A stretch of DNA of 11,059 bases from Sphingobacteriaceae bacterium (lineage in GTDB: Bacteria; Bacteroidota; Bacteroidia; B-17B0; Aurantibacillaceae), in the NCBI GenBank assembly GCA_023251695.1, contig JAHEYE010000095.1, positions 1 to 11,059 on the forward strand. The letters are read 5' to 3'. The position numbers and the translations under genes were made by a program. Positions 1-7,260 of this stretch are shown here, one piece after another. Every line of letters begins with the position of its first letter. Position 1 is the stretch's first letter. The notes under the pieces were generated by a model. It made no database searches, was not told where the DNA came from, and saw only the letters and a program-made list of their open reading frames with translations.

Positions 1-58
1 AACGATTTTCAACTAAATCATCAAATCTTACAAGCTAATTTTTAATACAAAAACAGGA

Positions 59-3000
59 CTATTGTTTAATAAACTTATAGTTTACAGAACCCAATGAAGA
101 ATAGAGGTTTAAAGTATATAGCCCATTTGCCAAACCATCGAGCTGTATACTTGTTTTATCTACTGTTCCGTTCTTAATTTTGCCCGTTCTCACGTTTTGC
201 CCTAAAGCATTGATAACGGTAAAAGAAACATCTTTATCTAGGCTTGTTTTAAAAAGTATATTCAACACTTCTAAAGCAGGATTAGGAAAGATTTCAACGC
301 CTGAAAAAACTGAAGCGCTATGGATTCCTGTTGGCGTTAGATAAACCACGGTTGAGGAAGCCTGACACCCGGTACCATTATCAACCCAAACAGAATAAAA
401 TCCGGGACCGTAAAGCGAAATATCCAATGTTTGATTAGTTTCACCCGGTATTGGACTGCCATTCAAATACCACTGATATAAAGGCGCGGCACTGGAAGTT
501 AAAATATTTCCTAATTGCGTAAACGATGGGGTGGCGGGTGCAGAGCCAACTGTCATAGTTGCCGTACCTGTTGATTGACAGGCGCCGGTATAAACCGTGT
601 AACTATAAACAGTGGTAATTGTTGGACCAAAAGTTGCCGTAAAACTGGTTTGTCCGCCTTGCCAGAATATATTAGATGCATTTGAAGTAACAATCAAATT
701 CTTATTTTGTCCCGCACAAGTTCCGGTACTGGTAGATACTGAAGTTGGTGTATTGATTACGTAAACAGTAGTAGTATAAGGCGCACTTGGACCAACCGTG
801 TTGGTTGAAATGAGCGTAACCGGATAAGCTCCAATCGCAGTATAAGTAATACTCGGAGGATTTTTTACAGTTGAGATTCCCGGATTACCGCCGGTAAAAG
901 TCCACGACCAAGCAGTAGGCACATTTGATGAGGCATCAAAAAATGAAACCGAACTACCAACACAAATAGTGTTGCTGGTAGTGCTATAAAAAGCGGTAGG
1001 TGCAACACCAGGCTGACTGTACAAATCAGTTTCCCATATACCACGGCCAAAAGTTGCCGCTCTTAATTTACCTGTTGGATAAAAAATTTCCATATCGTTT
1101 ACCCAAACATTTGGAAGTCCGGTGTTATATGGAACCCATGAACTCATGCTTAATTCGCGGTAATAAACACCATAATCCATACCAACATAAACCGCACCTG
1201 GAGAGTTTTTTGTAAATACAATACAATTTACAGGGAGGTTTGGTAAACCTGTTGAATAATTTGTCCATGTTAAGCCTCCGTTTGTGGAATAAAAAACTTT
1301 GTTGCCTGCGGCATAACCCGACAAAACAACATAAACATTATTTGAATTCGTATTATCTACATCAATATCTCTGATTTCGCCTGAACCAACCGGAATTCCC
1401 GTTGTAATGTTCGACCAGCTGGCGCCGCCATCAGTTGTTTTGTAAATGGTTGTTGAACGCGAAGCATAAATAACATTAGAATTAGATGGAGCAGGATTAA
1501 TACAAAGCACGTTACCTGTACCGCCAAGCGAGCCTAACTGCGACCAACTGGCGCCAGAATTTGTGCTTCTGAAAACATCTTGCCGGCCTGCGAAATAAGT
1601 TGTTGCCGTAGTCGGGCTCTGACAAATAGGAGCTACCCAATCTGCAGTACCGGTTAATCCGCTAACAATATTCGAGAAAGAACCAGGCGTTCCTCCGGTT
1701 GTGCTTCGTCCATGGCCTCCATTTTGCGAAGATGCAATTACAATATTTGGATTATTCCAATCCACAAAACAATCCATTCCATCTGCGCCCTTTCCTTGAG
1801 CCCAGGTGCTTCCATTATAAACAATACTTCCGTTATCTTGTAATCCCGCTACAATTTTACTTGAACTTGTGGCCGAAACCCCAAGAAAATAAGGTTCGCT
1901 GACTGCCATGTTACCGTTAAGGTTACTCCATGTACTTCCATTATTAGTACTTCTGTCAACGCCACCGTCGTGAGCTAACCAAATGGTTGTTCCGTCCATA
2001 TAAATTGCGTCGTGTTGGTCTGGGTGAACATAAGGACCGCCGCCATAGCCAAAAGTACGCTGGGTCCAGCTTACACCTCCGTTGGTAGATCTCCAAACGT
2101 CAATTCCTCCTGCCACAATTTCGTCCTTATTAGTTGGCGATGCAGCGAGCGATAAATCATACCAGCCTTGTGTTCCGCCTAAAATATTAGGGGTGGTTGA
2201 CATGGTTGAAAAAGTTGCGGCAGAATTCGTTGAACGCACCAGTCTTCCGAAAGCGTCGGTTGAAGAAGTACCAACAATATATAAGTAATTAGGATCGGCA
2301 GCCGTTACAGCAATTCGTATTTGGTTTAATCCTGAAGAACTGAAAGTAGTATTTGAAAAAGATTGCCCCCCGTTTGTTGATCGGTAAACATTTGATCCGT
2401 TTGCCGCATAAATGGTAGTAGTATCACCGGGCTTGTATTCGGCGTCTTTATAATATCCCGGCGTAACGAGCGACCAGGTTGTGCCACTGTTTCTTGTCCG
2501 GTAAATTCCGACGGAGGTAAATGCAAATACCTCCACCGTATTTAAAGGGTTAATTAAAATTTTAGAAATAAAACGGGATTGACTGGTAGTCCACGTAAGC
2601 CCTGTTGCATTCCACGTAATTCCGCCATCAGTTGATTTTAAAACACCAACAGACTTTGAATCACCTCCCGTAAATCCGGTTGGGGCACCATCAAAATCAC
2701 CTGTGGCTATATACATAATGTTATTGCTGACTGGATTAATAGCAACATCGGCAACACCAATTGATGCAATTTGATCGGTTGTTGTTGTCCATGAAACACC
2801 ACTATTAGTTGATTTCCATAGTCCACCGTCGGCAGCACCTACAAAAACAGTACCGCTTCCTGCAGGATGAAAACGTACACATTGTAATCGGCCGGCACCT
2901 GTACCGCTAGCCGAACCAAAAGGTCCGAGCGCAATCCAGTTAGCTGTTGTTGCTGATACCGCTGCAGTACCAATTTGCTTAGCGGTTGGATTACTTTGTA

Positions 3001-3277
3001 AATATTTCTGATATTCTTCGTATGAACGCTTTGGTCCGCCGGTATTTAAATTACCCGATGGGTAAACGCGGGGCTCCATTGCCCAAATCCAACGCTTCAT
3101 GGCCTTATAGCCCTGTCCGGGTTGGGGCGTTTTATCTTTCCAGTAATCTTCAAACTCTTTTTTGATATCATAAAAGTTTTTGGTTGAATCAACCACGGAT
3201 TGGCGCTGAAACTGAGCATTTAAGCCAAGGCCAAATGCCAATAGGAATGACCATAAAATAAGATGAGATTTTTGCAT
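59..3277 (-). CDS. Secreted Asp-box beta-propeller protein with PKD domain and T9SS sorting tail
   Basis: A 1072-residue exported protein. I start it at the ATG at 3277 rather than the in-frame TTG two codons upstream, because the ATG gives a clean signal peptide (MQKSHLIL, hydrophobic core, probable cleavage after LNA at residue 21, leaving Gln first). Residues 22-98 form a charged, aromatic N-terminal module with RWIWAMEPRVYPSG at 62-75. About 110-750 is a beta-propeller of the sortilin/VPS10 or BNR type with ten Asp-box motifs (for example STNSGVSW, STDGGITW). A PKD domain lies near 760-845 and an Ig-like segment near 910-985. The last ~80 residues are a type A T9SS sorting domain (VEIFPNPA at 994-1001, ending in YKFIKQ). 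The family is exported across the outer membrane by T9SS, the tail being removed or swapped for a surface anchor. No catalytic site is recognisable, so the ligand or substrate is unknown. It is transcribed divergently from phoH and appears complete. Confidence 0.9.
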   Translation of the reverse strand: MQKSHLILWSFLLAFGLGLNAQFQRQSVVDSTKNFYDIKKEFEDYWKDKTPQPGQGYKAMKRWIWAMEPRVYPSGNLNTGGPKRSYEEYQKYLQSNPTAKQIGTAAVSATTANWIALGPFGSASGTGAGRLQCVRFHPAGSGTVFVGAADGGLWKSTNSGVSWTTTTDQIASIGVADVAINPVSNNIMYIATGDFDGAPTGFTGGDSKSVGVLKSTDGGITWNATGLTWTTSQSRFISKILINPLNTVEVFAFTSVGIYRTRNSGTTWSLVTPGYYKDAEYKPGDTTTIYAANGSNVYRSTNGGQSFSNTTFSSSGLNQIRIAVTAADPNYLYIVGTSSTDAFGRLVRSTNSAATFSTMSTTPNILGGTQGWYDLSLAASPTNKDEIVAGGIDVWRSTNGGVSWTQRTFGYGGGPYVHPDQHDAIYMDGTTIWLAHDGGVDRSTNNGSTWSNLNGNMAVSEPYFLGVSATSSSKIVAGLQDNGSIVYNGSTWAQGKGADGMDCFVDWNNPNIVIASSQNGGHGRSTTGGTPGSFSNIVSGLTGTADWVAPICQSPTTATTYFAGRQDVFRSTNSGASWSQLGSLGGTGNVLCINPAPSNSNVIYASRSTTIYKTTDGGASWSNITTGIPVGSGEIRDIDVDNTNSNNVYVVLSGYAAGNKVFYSTNGGLTWTNYSTGLPNLPVNCIVFTKNSPGAVYVGMDYGVYYRELSMSSWVPYNTGLPNVWVNDMEIFYPTGKLRAATFGRGIWETDLYSQPGVAPTAFYSTTSNTICVGSSVSFFDASSNVPTAWSWTFTGGNPGISTVKNPPSITYTAIGAYPVTLISTNTVGPSAPYTTTVYVINTPTSVSTSTGTCAGQNKNLIVTSNASNIFWQGGQTSFTATFGPTITTVYSYTVYTGACQSTGTATMTVGSAPATPSFTQLGNILTSSAAPLYQWYLNGSPIPGETNQTLDISLYGPGFYSVWVDNGTGCQASSTVVYLTPTGIHSASVFSGVEIFPNPALEVLNILFKTSLDKDVSFTVINALGQNVRTGKIKNGTVDKTSIQLDGLANGLYTLNLYSSLGSVNYKFIKQ
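1265..2812 (-). repeat. Ten Asp-box (BNR-like) repeats inside the secreted protein
   Basis: Ten copies of the motif S/T-x-N/D-x-G-x-S/T-W (with F for W in two) occur in the protein at about residues 156, 215, 261, 300, 349, 397, 443, 571, 614 and 664. Most are 39-59 residues apart, as expected for one per propeller blade. The exception is a ~128-residue gap between the seventh and eighth, which holds degenerate versions near residues 487 and 525. The copy near 349 has Ala where Gly is usual. At DNA level the copies have diverged, although short stretches such as those near 1412-1426 and 1541-1555 remain nearly identical. Asp-boxes are structural beta-hairpin turns and do not by themselves imply sialidase activity. 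Confidence 0.8.
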
Positions 3278-3280
3278 AAC

Positions 3281-3312
3281 CAAATATAATGTAATTAGTT
3301 AAGAAAAAACAA
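3281..3312 (-). promoter_or_regulatory. Bacteroidota-type promoter for the secreted protein
   Basis: On the minus strand, TATATTTG (3288-3281) matches the Bacteroidota primary-sigma -7 consensus TAnnTTTG exactly. A TTG -33 element sits at 3312-3310, 21 bases upstream. The -7 element ends only 3 bases before the ATG at 3277, so initiation at the usual distance would give a leaderless or nearly leaderless mRNA. The motif match is seen directly; its use as a promoter is inferred. Confidence 0.5.
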
Positions 3313-3341
3313 GGTTTTAGACCTAAAATCGACCTAAAACC
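3313..3341. promoter_or_regulatory. Operator-like nested repeat next to the -33 element
   Basis: GGTTTTAG (3313-3320) is repeated in inverted form as CTAAAACC (3334-3341). Nested inside are TTTTAG-AC-CTAAAA (3315-3328), a perfect 6-bp-arm palindrome, and the direct repeat GACCTAAAA at 3320-3328 and 3331-3339, spaced 11 bp, about one helical turn. The block abuts the -33 TTG of the minus-strand promoter, which is a usual place for a regulator-binding site. No specific regulator can be named, and chance is possible in AT-rich DNA. Confidence 0.35.
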
Positions 3342-3504
3342 GGAGGCAAAATAAATAAATCAAAAGCTCATTTATTAACACTTAAAGGTTTAAAGGGCGA
3401 ACCCTGAATCATTTAACATTTACCTGTTTATTAAAATTAAATCCTTCCAAAAATCCAAACAATTAATAAAATAGTTTTATTGAACTAAACCTTTAGTTCC
3501 TTGT

Positions 3505-4857
3505 ATGGCAAAAAAGAAAGCAACCCGTTCCGCTGAAAGCAGAAAGATATTTGTACTCGACACCTCAGTAATAATTTACGACCACACCGCGATAAAGAAC
3601 TTTAAAGAACACGATGTTGTGATTCCAATTACCGTTTTGGAAGAATTGGATAATTTTAAAAAAGGGAACGATACCAAAAACTACGCCGCCCGCGAATTTA
3701 CCCGATACATTGATAAATTATCAGGCAAAAACACTCTGCAGGATTGGACCGCTATTAATGGCCCAAACCGCGGAAAGTTCAAAATTGAAATGAACACCTC
3801 AAGCAAAGTAAACGCTGAACGTATTTTTGATGATAGGAAAGCCGATCATAAAATTTTAAATACTGCGCTTTATGTAGCAGAAACACATCCCGGGAGGAAA
3901 GTGGTATTAATTACAAAAGACATTAACCTACGGATTAAAGCCAAATCTTTAAATCTTCAGGCGGAAGATTATGAAACCGGAAAAATTAAAGAGGTAGACG
4001 AACTATATACAGGGATGAGCGAAATCCAGAAAGTACCGGCCGAAAAAATCGCAAACATTTACCAAAAAGGACTTAGCGGCGCCAAAGATATTTTAAAAAG
4101 GGGAGACGCGAGCCCTAACCATTATTACATATTAAAAAACGGTTCGCAATCGGTATTGGCACGTTATAACAAGGAAGACGAAACACTTCAGCGCGTCATT
4201 AAAAGTGCGGCATTCGGCGTTATTCCAAAAAATGCAGAACAGTCTTTTGCGCTCGACGCGATTATGAACCCTGAAATAAAATTAGTGACAATACAAGGCG
4301 TGGCAGGAACAGGAAAAACACTATTATCGCTGGCGGGAGCGCTTGAACAAAGACGGAACTATCATCAAATATATTTAGCACGGCCTATTGTTCCCTTAAG
4401 TAATAAAGATATCGGGTATTTACCGGGAGACGTCAATTCAAAACTAAACCCCTACATGGAACCATTGTGGGATAATTTAAAATACATCCGCAGCCAGTTC
4501 AGCGAAAAAGACAAAGAGCACAAACAGCTTAATGAAATGGTGGAGAGCCAAAAACTGGTGGTTTGTCCGCTTGCTTACATTCGCGGGCGCAGCCTGAGTA
4601 ATGTGTTTTTTATTGTGGATGAAGCACAAAACCTAACACCACACGAGGTAAAAACTATTATCACGCGCGCAGGCGAAAACACAAAAATAATTTTCACGGG
4701 CGATGTGCATCAGATCGATACTCCTTATCTCGATGCACAAAGTAATGGCCTGAGCTATTTAATTGATAAAGTGAAAGGACAAGACCTCTACGCACACATT
4801 ACTCTGCAAAAAGGCGAAAGAAGTGATTTAGCAAATCTGGCAAACGATTTGTTGTAG
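3505..4857 (+). CDS. PIN domain-PhoH family ATPase (PhoH2-like)
   Basis: A 450-residue two-domain protein. Residues ~14-150 are a PIN ribonuclease-like domain with acidic candidates for the metal site at D19 (FVLDTSVIIYD), E46 or E47, D114 and D139 (TKDINLR). Residues ~235-450 are the PhoH ATPase: Walker A GVAGTGKT at 265-272, Walker B FFIVDEAQN at 368-376, the TGDVHQID segment at 398-405 and the late GERSDLA motif at 437-443. PIN-PhoH fusions (PhoH2) are reported as RNA helicase/ribonuclease proteins in some bacteria, and this length is typical. The acidic residues are kept, so nuclease activity is plausible. It ends with tandem stops (TAG TAA). A weak -7-like TAGTTTTA lies at 3472-3479 with no TTG at the right distance, so its promoter is uncertain. 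There is no antitoxin-like partner beside it; a housekeeping RNA role is more likely than a toxin. Confidence 0.92.
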   Translation: MAKKKATRSAESRKIFVLDTSVIIYDHTAIKNFKEHDVVIPITVLEELDNFKKGNDTKNYAAREFTRYIDKLSGKNTLQDWTAINGPNRGKFKIEMNTSSKVNAERIFDDRKADHKILNTALYVAETHPGRKVVLITKDINLRIKAKSLNLQAEDYETGKIKEVDELYTGMSEIQKVPAEKIANIYQKGLSGAKDILKRGDASPNHYYILKNGSQSVLARYNKEDETLQRVIKSAAFGVIPKNAEQSFALDAIMNPEIKLVTIQGVAGTGKTLLSLAGALEQRRNYHQIYLARPIVPLSNKDIGYLPGDVNSKLNPYMEPLWDNLKYIRSQFSEKDKEHKQLNEMVESQKLVVCPLAYIRGRSLSNVFFIVDEAQNLTPHEVKTIITRAGENTKIIFTGDVHQIDTPYLDAQSNGLSYLIDKVKGQDLYAHITLQKGERSDLANLANDLL

Positions 4858-4875
4858 TAAATCAGCCTTTTCGAG

Positions 4876-4928
4876 GATGATTTTCATCAACAGGTCGGAA
4901 TATTTTTCGGGCCTGTTTAATTATTTTT
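4876..4928 (+). terminator. Probable terminator after phoH
   Basis: Two hairpins follow the phoH stop. GATGA-TTT-TCATC spans 4876-4888 and AACAGGTC...GGCCTGTT spans 4889-4917, with a 6-bp perfect stem extended by a G-T wobble and a C-G pair. A T-rich run follows from 4917. The stems are short and the loop of the second is long, so efficiency is uncertain. Confidence 0.45.
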
Positions 4929-4935
4929 ACTTTTG
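4928..4935 (+). promoter_or_regulatory. TAnnTTTG -7 element of the oxidoreductase gene
   Basis: TACTTTTG matches the Bacteroidota -7 consensus exactly and lies 20 bases before the ATG at 4956, which would give a short leader of about 10-15 bases. No TTG is present at the expected -33 position, where the phoH terminator stem lies instead, so this is a half-match. Confidence 0.45.
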
Positions 4936-4955
4936 TACCTTCTTATACTTAATTC

Positions 4956-6212
4956 ATGTCGACACAAAACGTAGATGTTCTCGTAATTGGCGCTGGCCCC
5001 GCCGGAACAATTGCCGCAAGCATTATTAATAAGGCGGGGTTTAAAACCAAAATAGTTGAGAAAGAAAAATTTCCACGTTTTGTAATTGGCGAGAGTTTAT
5101 TACCACGAAGCATGGAAGCGCTTGAAGAGGCAGGTTTGTTAGAGGCGGTGAAGGCAAAAGGATTTCAGGAAAAATTCGGCGCCAAATTTGTGAGAGGAAA
5201 AGAAGTGTGTGATTTTAATTTTGGCGATCAGTTTACACAAGGATGGAAATGGACCTGGCAGGTACAGCGCGCTGATTTCGATTTAACTTTAGCTGAAGAA
5301 GCAAAACGACAAGGCGTTGATGTTTGTTTTGAAACAGCAGTTACCGCTATTAAATTTGACGGCTCAAACTCCTCAACAACTGTTGTAAATAAGGATGGAA
5401 GTACGGATACGATTAACGCAAAATTTATTGTTGACGCCAGCGGATATGGGCGCGTTATTCCGAGACTATTTAATTTAGACCGCCCCAGTAATTTACCTTC
5501 ACGCAAAACATTGTTCTCACACATAAAAGATCCTGACCGATTAAAATACGACGAACCTAACCGTATTATGGTGGTTGTGCACGAGCCCACCACTTGGATT
5601 TGGGTGATTCCTTTTTCAAACGGAACAACTTCGGTTGGCTTTGTAGCTAATCCTGAGTTTTATGAAAAAACAAAAGGCATGAAGCCCGAAGAACAACTAC
5701 GTACGCTTATAAATAACGACCCTCATATTAAAGAGCGGTTTGGAAATAAAGAATTTTTATTTGAACCGCGGACTATCGAAGGCTGGAGTGTGACTACTGA
5801 TAAATTTTACGGCGATGGATTTGTTTTAACAGGGAACGTAACGGAATTTTTGGATCCGGTTTTCTCCTCGGGCGTAACATTAGCAGCTGCTTCAAGTCAG
5901 CGAGCAGCGAACCTTGCTATTAAACAACTGAAAGGGAATAAAGTTGACTGGGAAGAAGAATTCATGAAGCCAACTTTAATTGGAGTTGATACTTTTAGAA
6001 GTTATGTGATGGGCTGGTATGACGGAACCTTACATGAAATATTTTTTGCAAAGGAGATAAACCCCGATTTCAAAAAACAAATTTGCTCGGTGCTGGCGGG
6101 ATACGTTTGGGACACATCAAATCCGTTCGTAAAAAAACACGACCGCGTTTTAAAAACACTTGCTGAGGTCATACGGATAGGAAAGTCGCAAGAAGAAATT
6201 AAATCAATCTAA
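4956..6212 (+). CDS. FAD-dependent oxidoreductase, flavin-dependent halogenase-like
   Basis: A 418-residue cytosolic flavoprotein of the GR2 fold (PHBH / geranylgeranyl reductase / halogenase superfamily). Visible are the dinucleotide-binding GAGPAG at 12-17, GESLLPR at 45-51, DASGYGR at 160-166 and the second FAD motif GNVTEFLDPVFSSGV at 293-307. W214-I-W216-V-I218-P219 fits the WxWxIP signature of flavin-dependent halogenases, and K73 in FQEKFGAKF is a candidate for the catalytic lysine that carries hypohalite in that family. The position that is usually Asp in the GD pair is Asn294, which also seems to occur in some relatives. The family needs FADH2 from a separate reductase; none lies nearby, nor any carrier protein, PKS/NRPS or pigment genes, so the substrate is unknown. 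It could equally be a halogenase-derived monooxygenase or prenyl reductase. It has its own -7 element, and its stop overlaps the stop of the convergent transglycosylase gene. Confidence 0.82.
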   Translation: MSTQNVDVLVIGAGPAGTIAASIINKAGFKTKIVEKEKFPRFVIGESLLPRSMEALEEAGLLEAVKAKGFQEKFGAKFVRGKEVCDFNFGDQFTQGWKWTWQVQRADFDLTLAEEAKRQGVDVCFETAVTAIKFDGSNSSTTVVNKDGSTDTINAKFIVDASGYGRVIPRLFNLDRPSNLPSRKTLFSHIKDPDRLKYDEPNRIMVVVHEPTTWIWVIPFSNGTTSVGFVANPEFYEKTKGMKPEEQLRTLINNDPHIKERFGNKEFLFEPRTIEGWSVTTDKFYGDGFVLTGNVTEFLDPVFSSGVTLAAASSQRAANLAIKQLKGNKVDWEEEFMKPTLIGVDTFRSYVMGWYDGTLHEIFFAKEINPDFKKQICSVLAGYVWDTSNPFVKKHDRVLKTLAEVIRIGKSQEEIKSI

Positions 6213-7183
6213 TTATTTTTCACATTTAAGTTTGCCGGATCGGGAGTTAGCTTAATCCGCGAGTTCATTTCGAACATTGCCGCTAAAATCAATTGAGAAT
6301 AGTTTTGTGATGCCGAACGGAAGTGACGCGTTTGCGCATGCCACAAATTATAAATGAGACTCATGTCGCCAGAAGTTGGCATAAATGTATAAAGCGCCTG
6401 TCTTACATTTCCGGAACCCGCATGGTATGCGTGCATTACCAAAAGCTTAAACCATAAATCATCTTCTTTATAGGCAATGTGTAATGAATCTAAAATTTGT
6501 TTTGTGTTTGGAATGCAAATTGTTTTTATCAGGCTCGACGCAGCATAGGCGGCGCGCTCGAAATCTGCGCGCTCGTCCATTTGCCTATTCACCTTTAGTC
6601 CGAACAAGCGAGCAACAGGCTTCATTAATTGAAAAGGGCCATAAGCACCTGCGTTTGATTTTTGTAATTTATTCGGACTCTCAATTAGTAAAATGGCCTG
6701 AGCATACCAGGGATCAACGTCATTTGCCACAAAACTATTAATGCCCTTATCGAAATTTACGAATGCTTTATCAAAATCGTAAAAGAACTGTTTGCCGTCG
6801 GTAAGTAAAACGTGGTGAGTGGAATCAAGCCCGTTTGCTCTTCGTATACTATCGCGGTATTGCTGACGCCCTTCTTCGCCTTTAGCCGACCAATTTTGCG
6901 TATGTGTTTTCTCAACGACTTTTCGGTTGTGGCTTAAGTTGATTAATGCCGAATCTTTATGGAGGTTCATGATTTGCCGCCAGAATTTTACTTGCGGTAA
7001 AGTATCACAGCGGAATTCATACATCTGTTTATCGTAAACATAGTTGTGACAATAGTTGTCGCCCGATTTGCAAACGCCAACAACAGAACCACATAAATCC
7101 TTATTCGGAACTACATTTCTCAGGGAATCTCCTCCTCCCGGAAGTATCATTGGAAAAAAAGATATGATTGTGAAAAGTTTCAT
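6209..7183 (-). CDS. Lytic transglycosylase SLT domain protein
   Basis: A 324-residue protein with a C-terminal lysozyme-like (SLT, goose-lysozyme fold) domain at about residues 155-305. The likely catalytic Glu is E168 in LLIESPN, followed by the family motif GAYGPFQLM at 179-187, the acidic helix DERADFERAAYAAS at 203-216 and AYHAGSGNV at 252-260, which matches the usual AYNAGxGxV. These enzymes cut the MurNAc-GlcNAc bond of peptidoglycan to give 1,6-anhydro products, in the periplasm or at the outer membrane. The N-terminus (MKLFTIISFFPMIL) is a short, weak signal peptide without a clear cleavage site or lipobox. Residues 31, 38, 45 and 59 are Cys, possibly disulfide-linked; I do not recognise this N-terminal part. 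The gene is last on the minus-strand run, 77 bp after the STAS-like gene, and its TAG stop overlaps the convergent TAA stop at 6209-6212. Confidence 0.85.
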   Translation of the reverse strand: MKLFTIISFFPMILPGGGDSLRNVVPNKDLCGSVVGVCKSGDNYCHNYVYDKQMYEFRCDTLPQVKFWRQIMNLHKDSALINLSHNRKVVEKTHTQNWSAKGEEGRQQYRDSIRRANGLDSTHHVLLTDGKQFFYDFDKAFVNFDKGINSFVANDVDPWYAQAILLIESPNKLQKSNAGAYGPFQLMKPVARLFGLKVNRQMDERADFERAAYAASSLIKTICIPNTKQILDSLHIAYKEDDLWFKLLVMHAYHAGSGNVRQALYTFMPTSGDMSLIYNLWHAQTRHFRSASQNYSQLILAAMFEMNSRIKLTPDPANLNVKNN

Positions 7184-7260
7184 TTTATTGTGGTAGCATA
7201 AGTTACGAATAAAAAGGCAATGATAAAAACAAAAAACTTTAAATTTTCAAAAAGGGAAGG

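Larger units (their letters stand above)
3278..3504. other. Divergent intergenic region between the secreted-protein gene and phoH
   Basis: An AT-rich 227-bp gap. Its left third holds the minus-strand promoter and operator-like repeats. The rest has a 10-bp inverted repeat, TAAAGGTTTA (3383-3392) and TAAACCTTTA (3486-3495), flanking the presumed phoH control region, and a minor 4-bp hairpin AGGG-CGAA-CCCT (3394-3405). No coding potential or RNA gene is seen. Confidence 0.5.

Noticed and set aside
1..58. Terminator for the secreted-protein gene
   Set aside because: No convincing stem with a T run is visible in the 58 bases available.
1265..2812. Repeated DNA segments as a CRISPR or mobile repeat array
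   Set aside because: The repeats encode Asp-boxes in one reading frame, are diverged at DNA level and lack uniform spacers.
3278..3283. TTG start two codons upstream for the secreted protein
   Set aside because: The ATG at 3277 gives a normal signal peptide and lies after the TAnnTTTG element; the TTG would overlap that element.
3472..3479. TAGTTTTA as the phoH -7 element
   Set aside because: One conserved base is wrong and no TTG lies at the right distance; too weak to list as a promoter.
3505..4857. PIN domain as a toxin of a toxin-antitoxin pair
   Set aside because: It is fused to a full PhoH ATPase and has no small antitoxin gene beside it; the fusion is a common core-genome protein.
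5228..5593. 121-codon open frame on the minus strand inside the oxidoreductase gene
   Set aside because: It lies wholly inside a well-supported flavoprotein gene and its translation shows no domain pattern; treated as a shadow frame.
7211..7250. TATCATTG-like -7 element before the transglycosylase gene
   Set aside because: It is an imperfect match in very AT-rich DNA with a loose -33; not distinguishable from chance.
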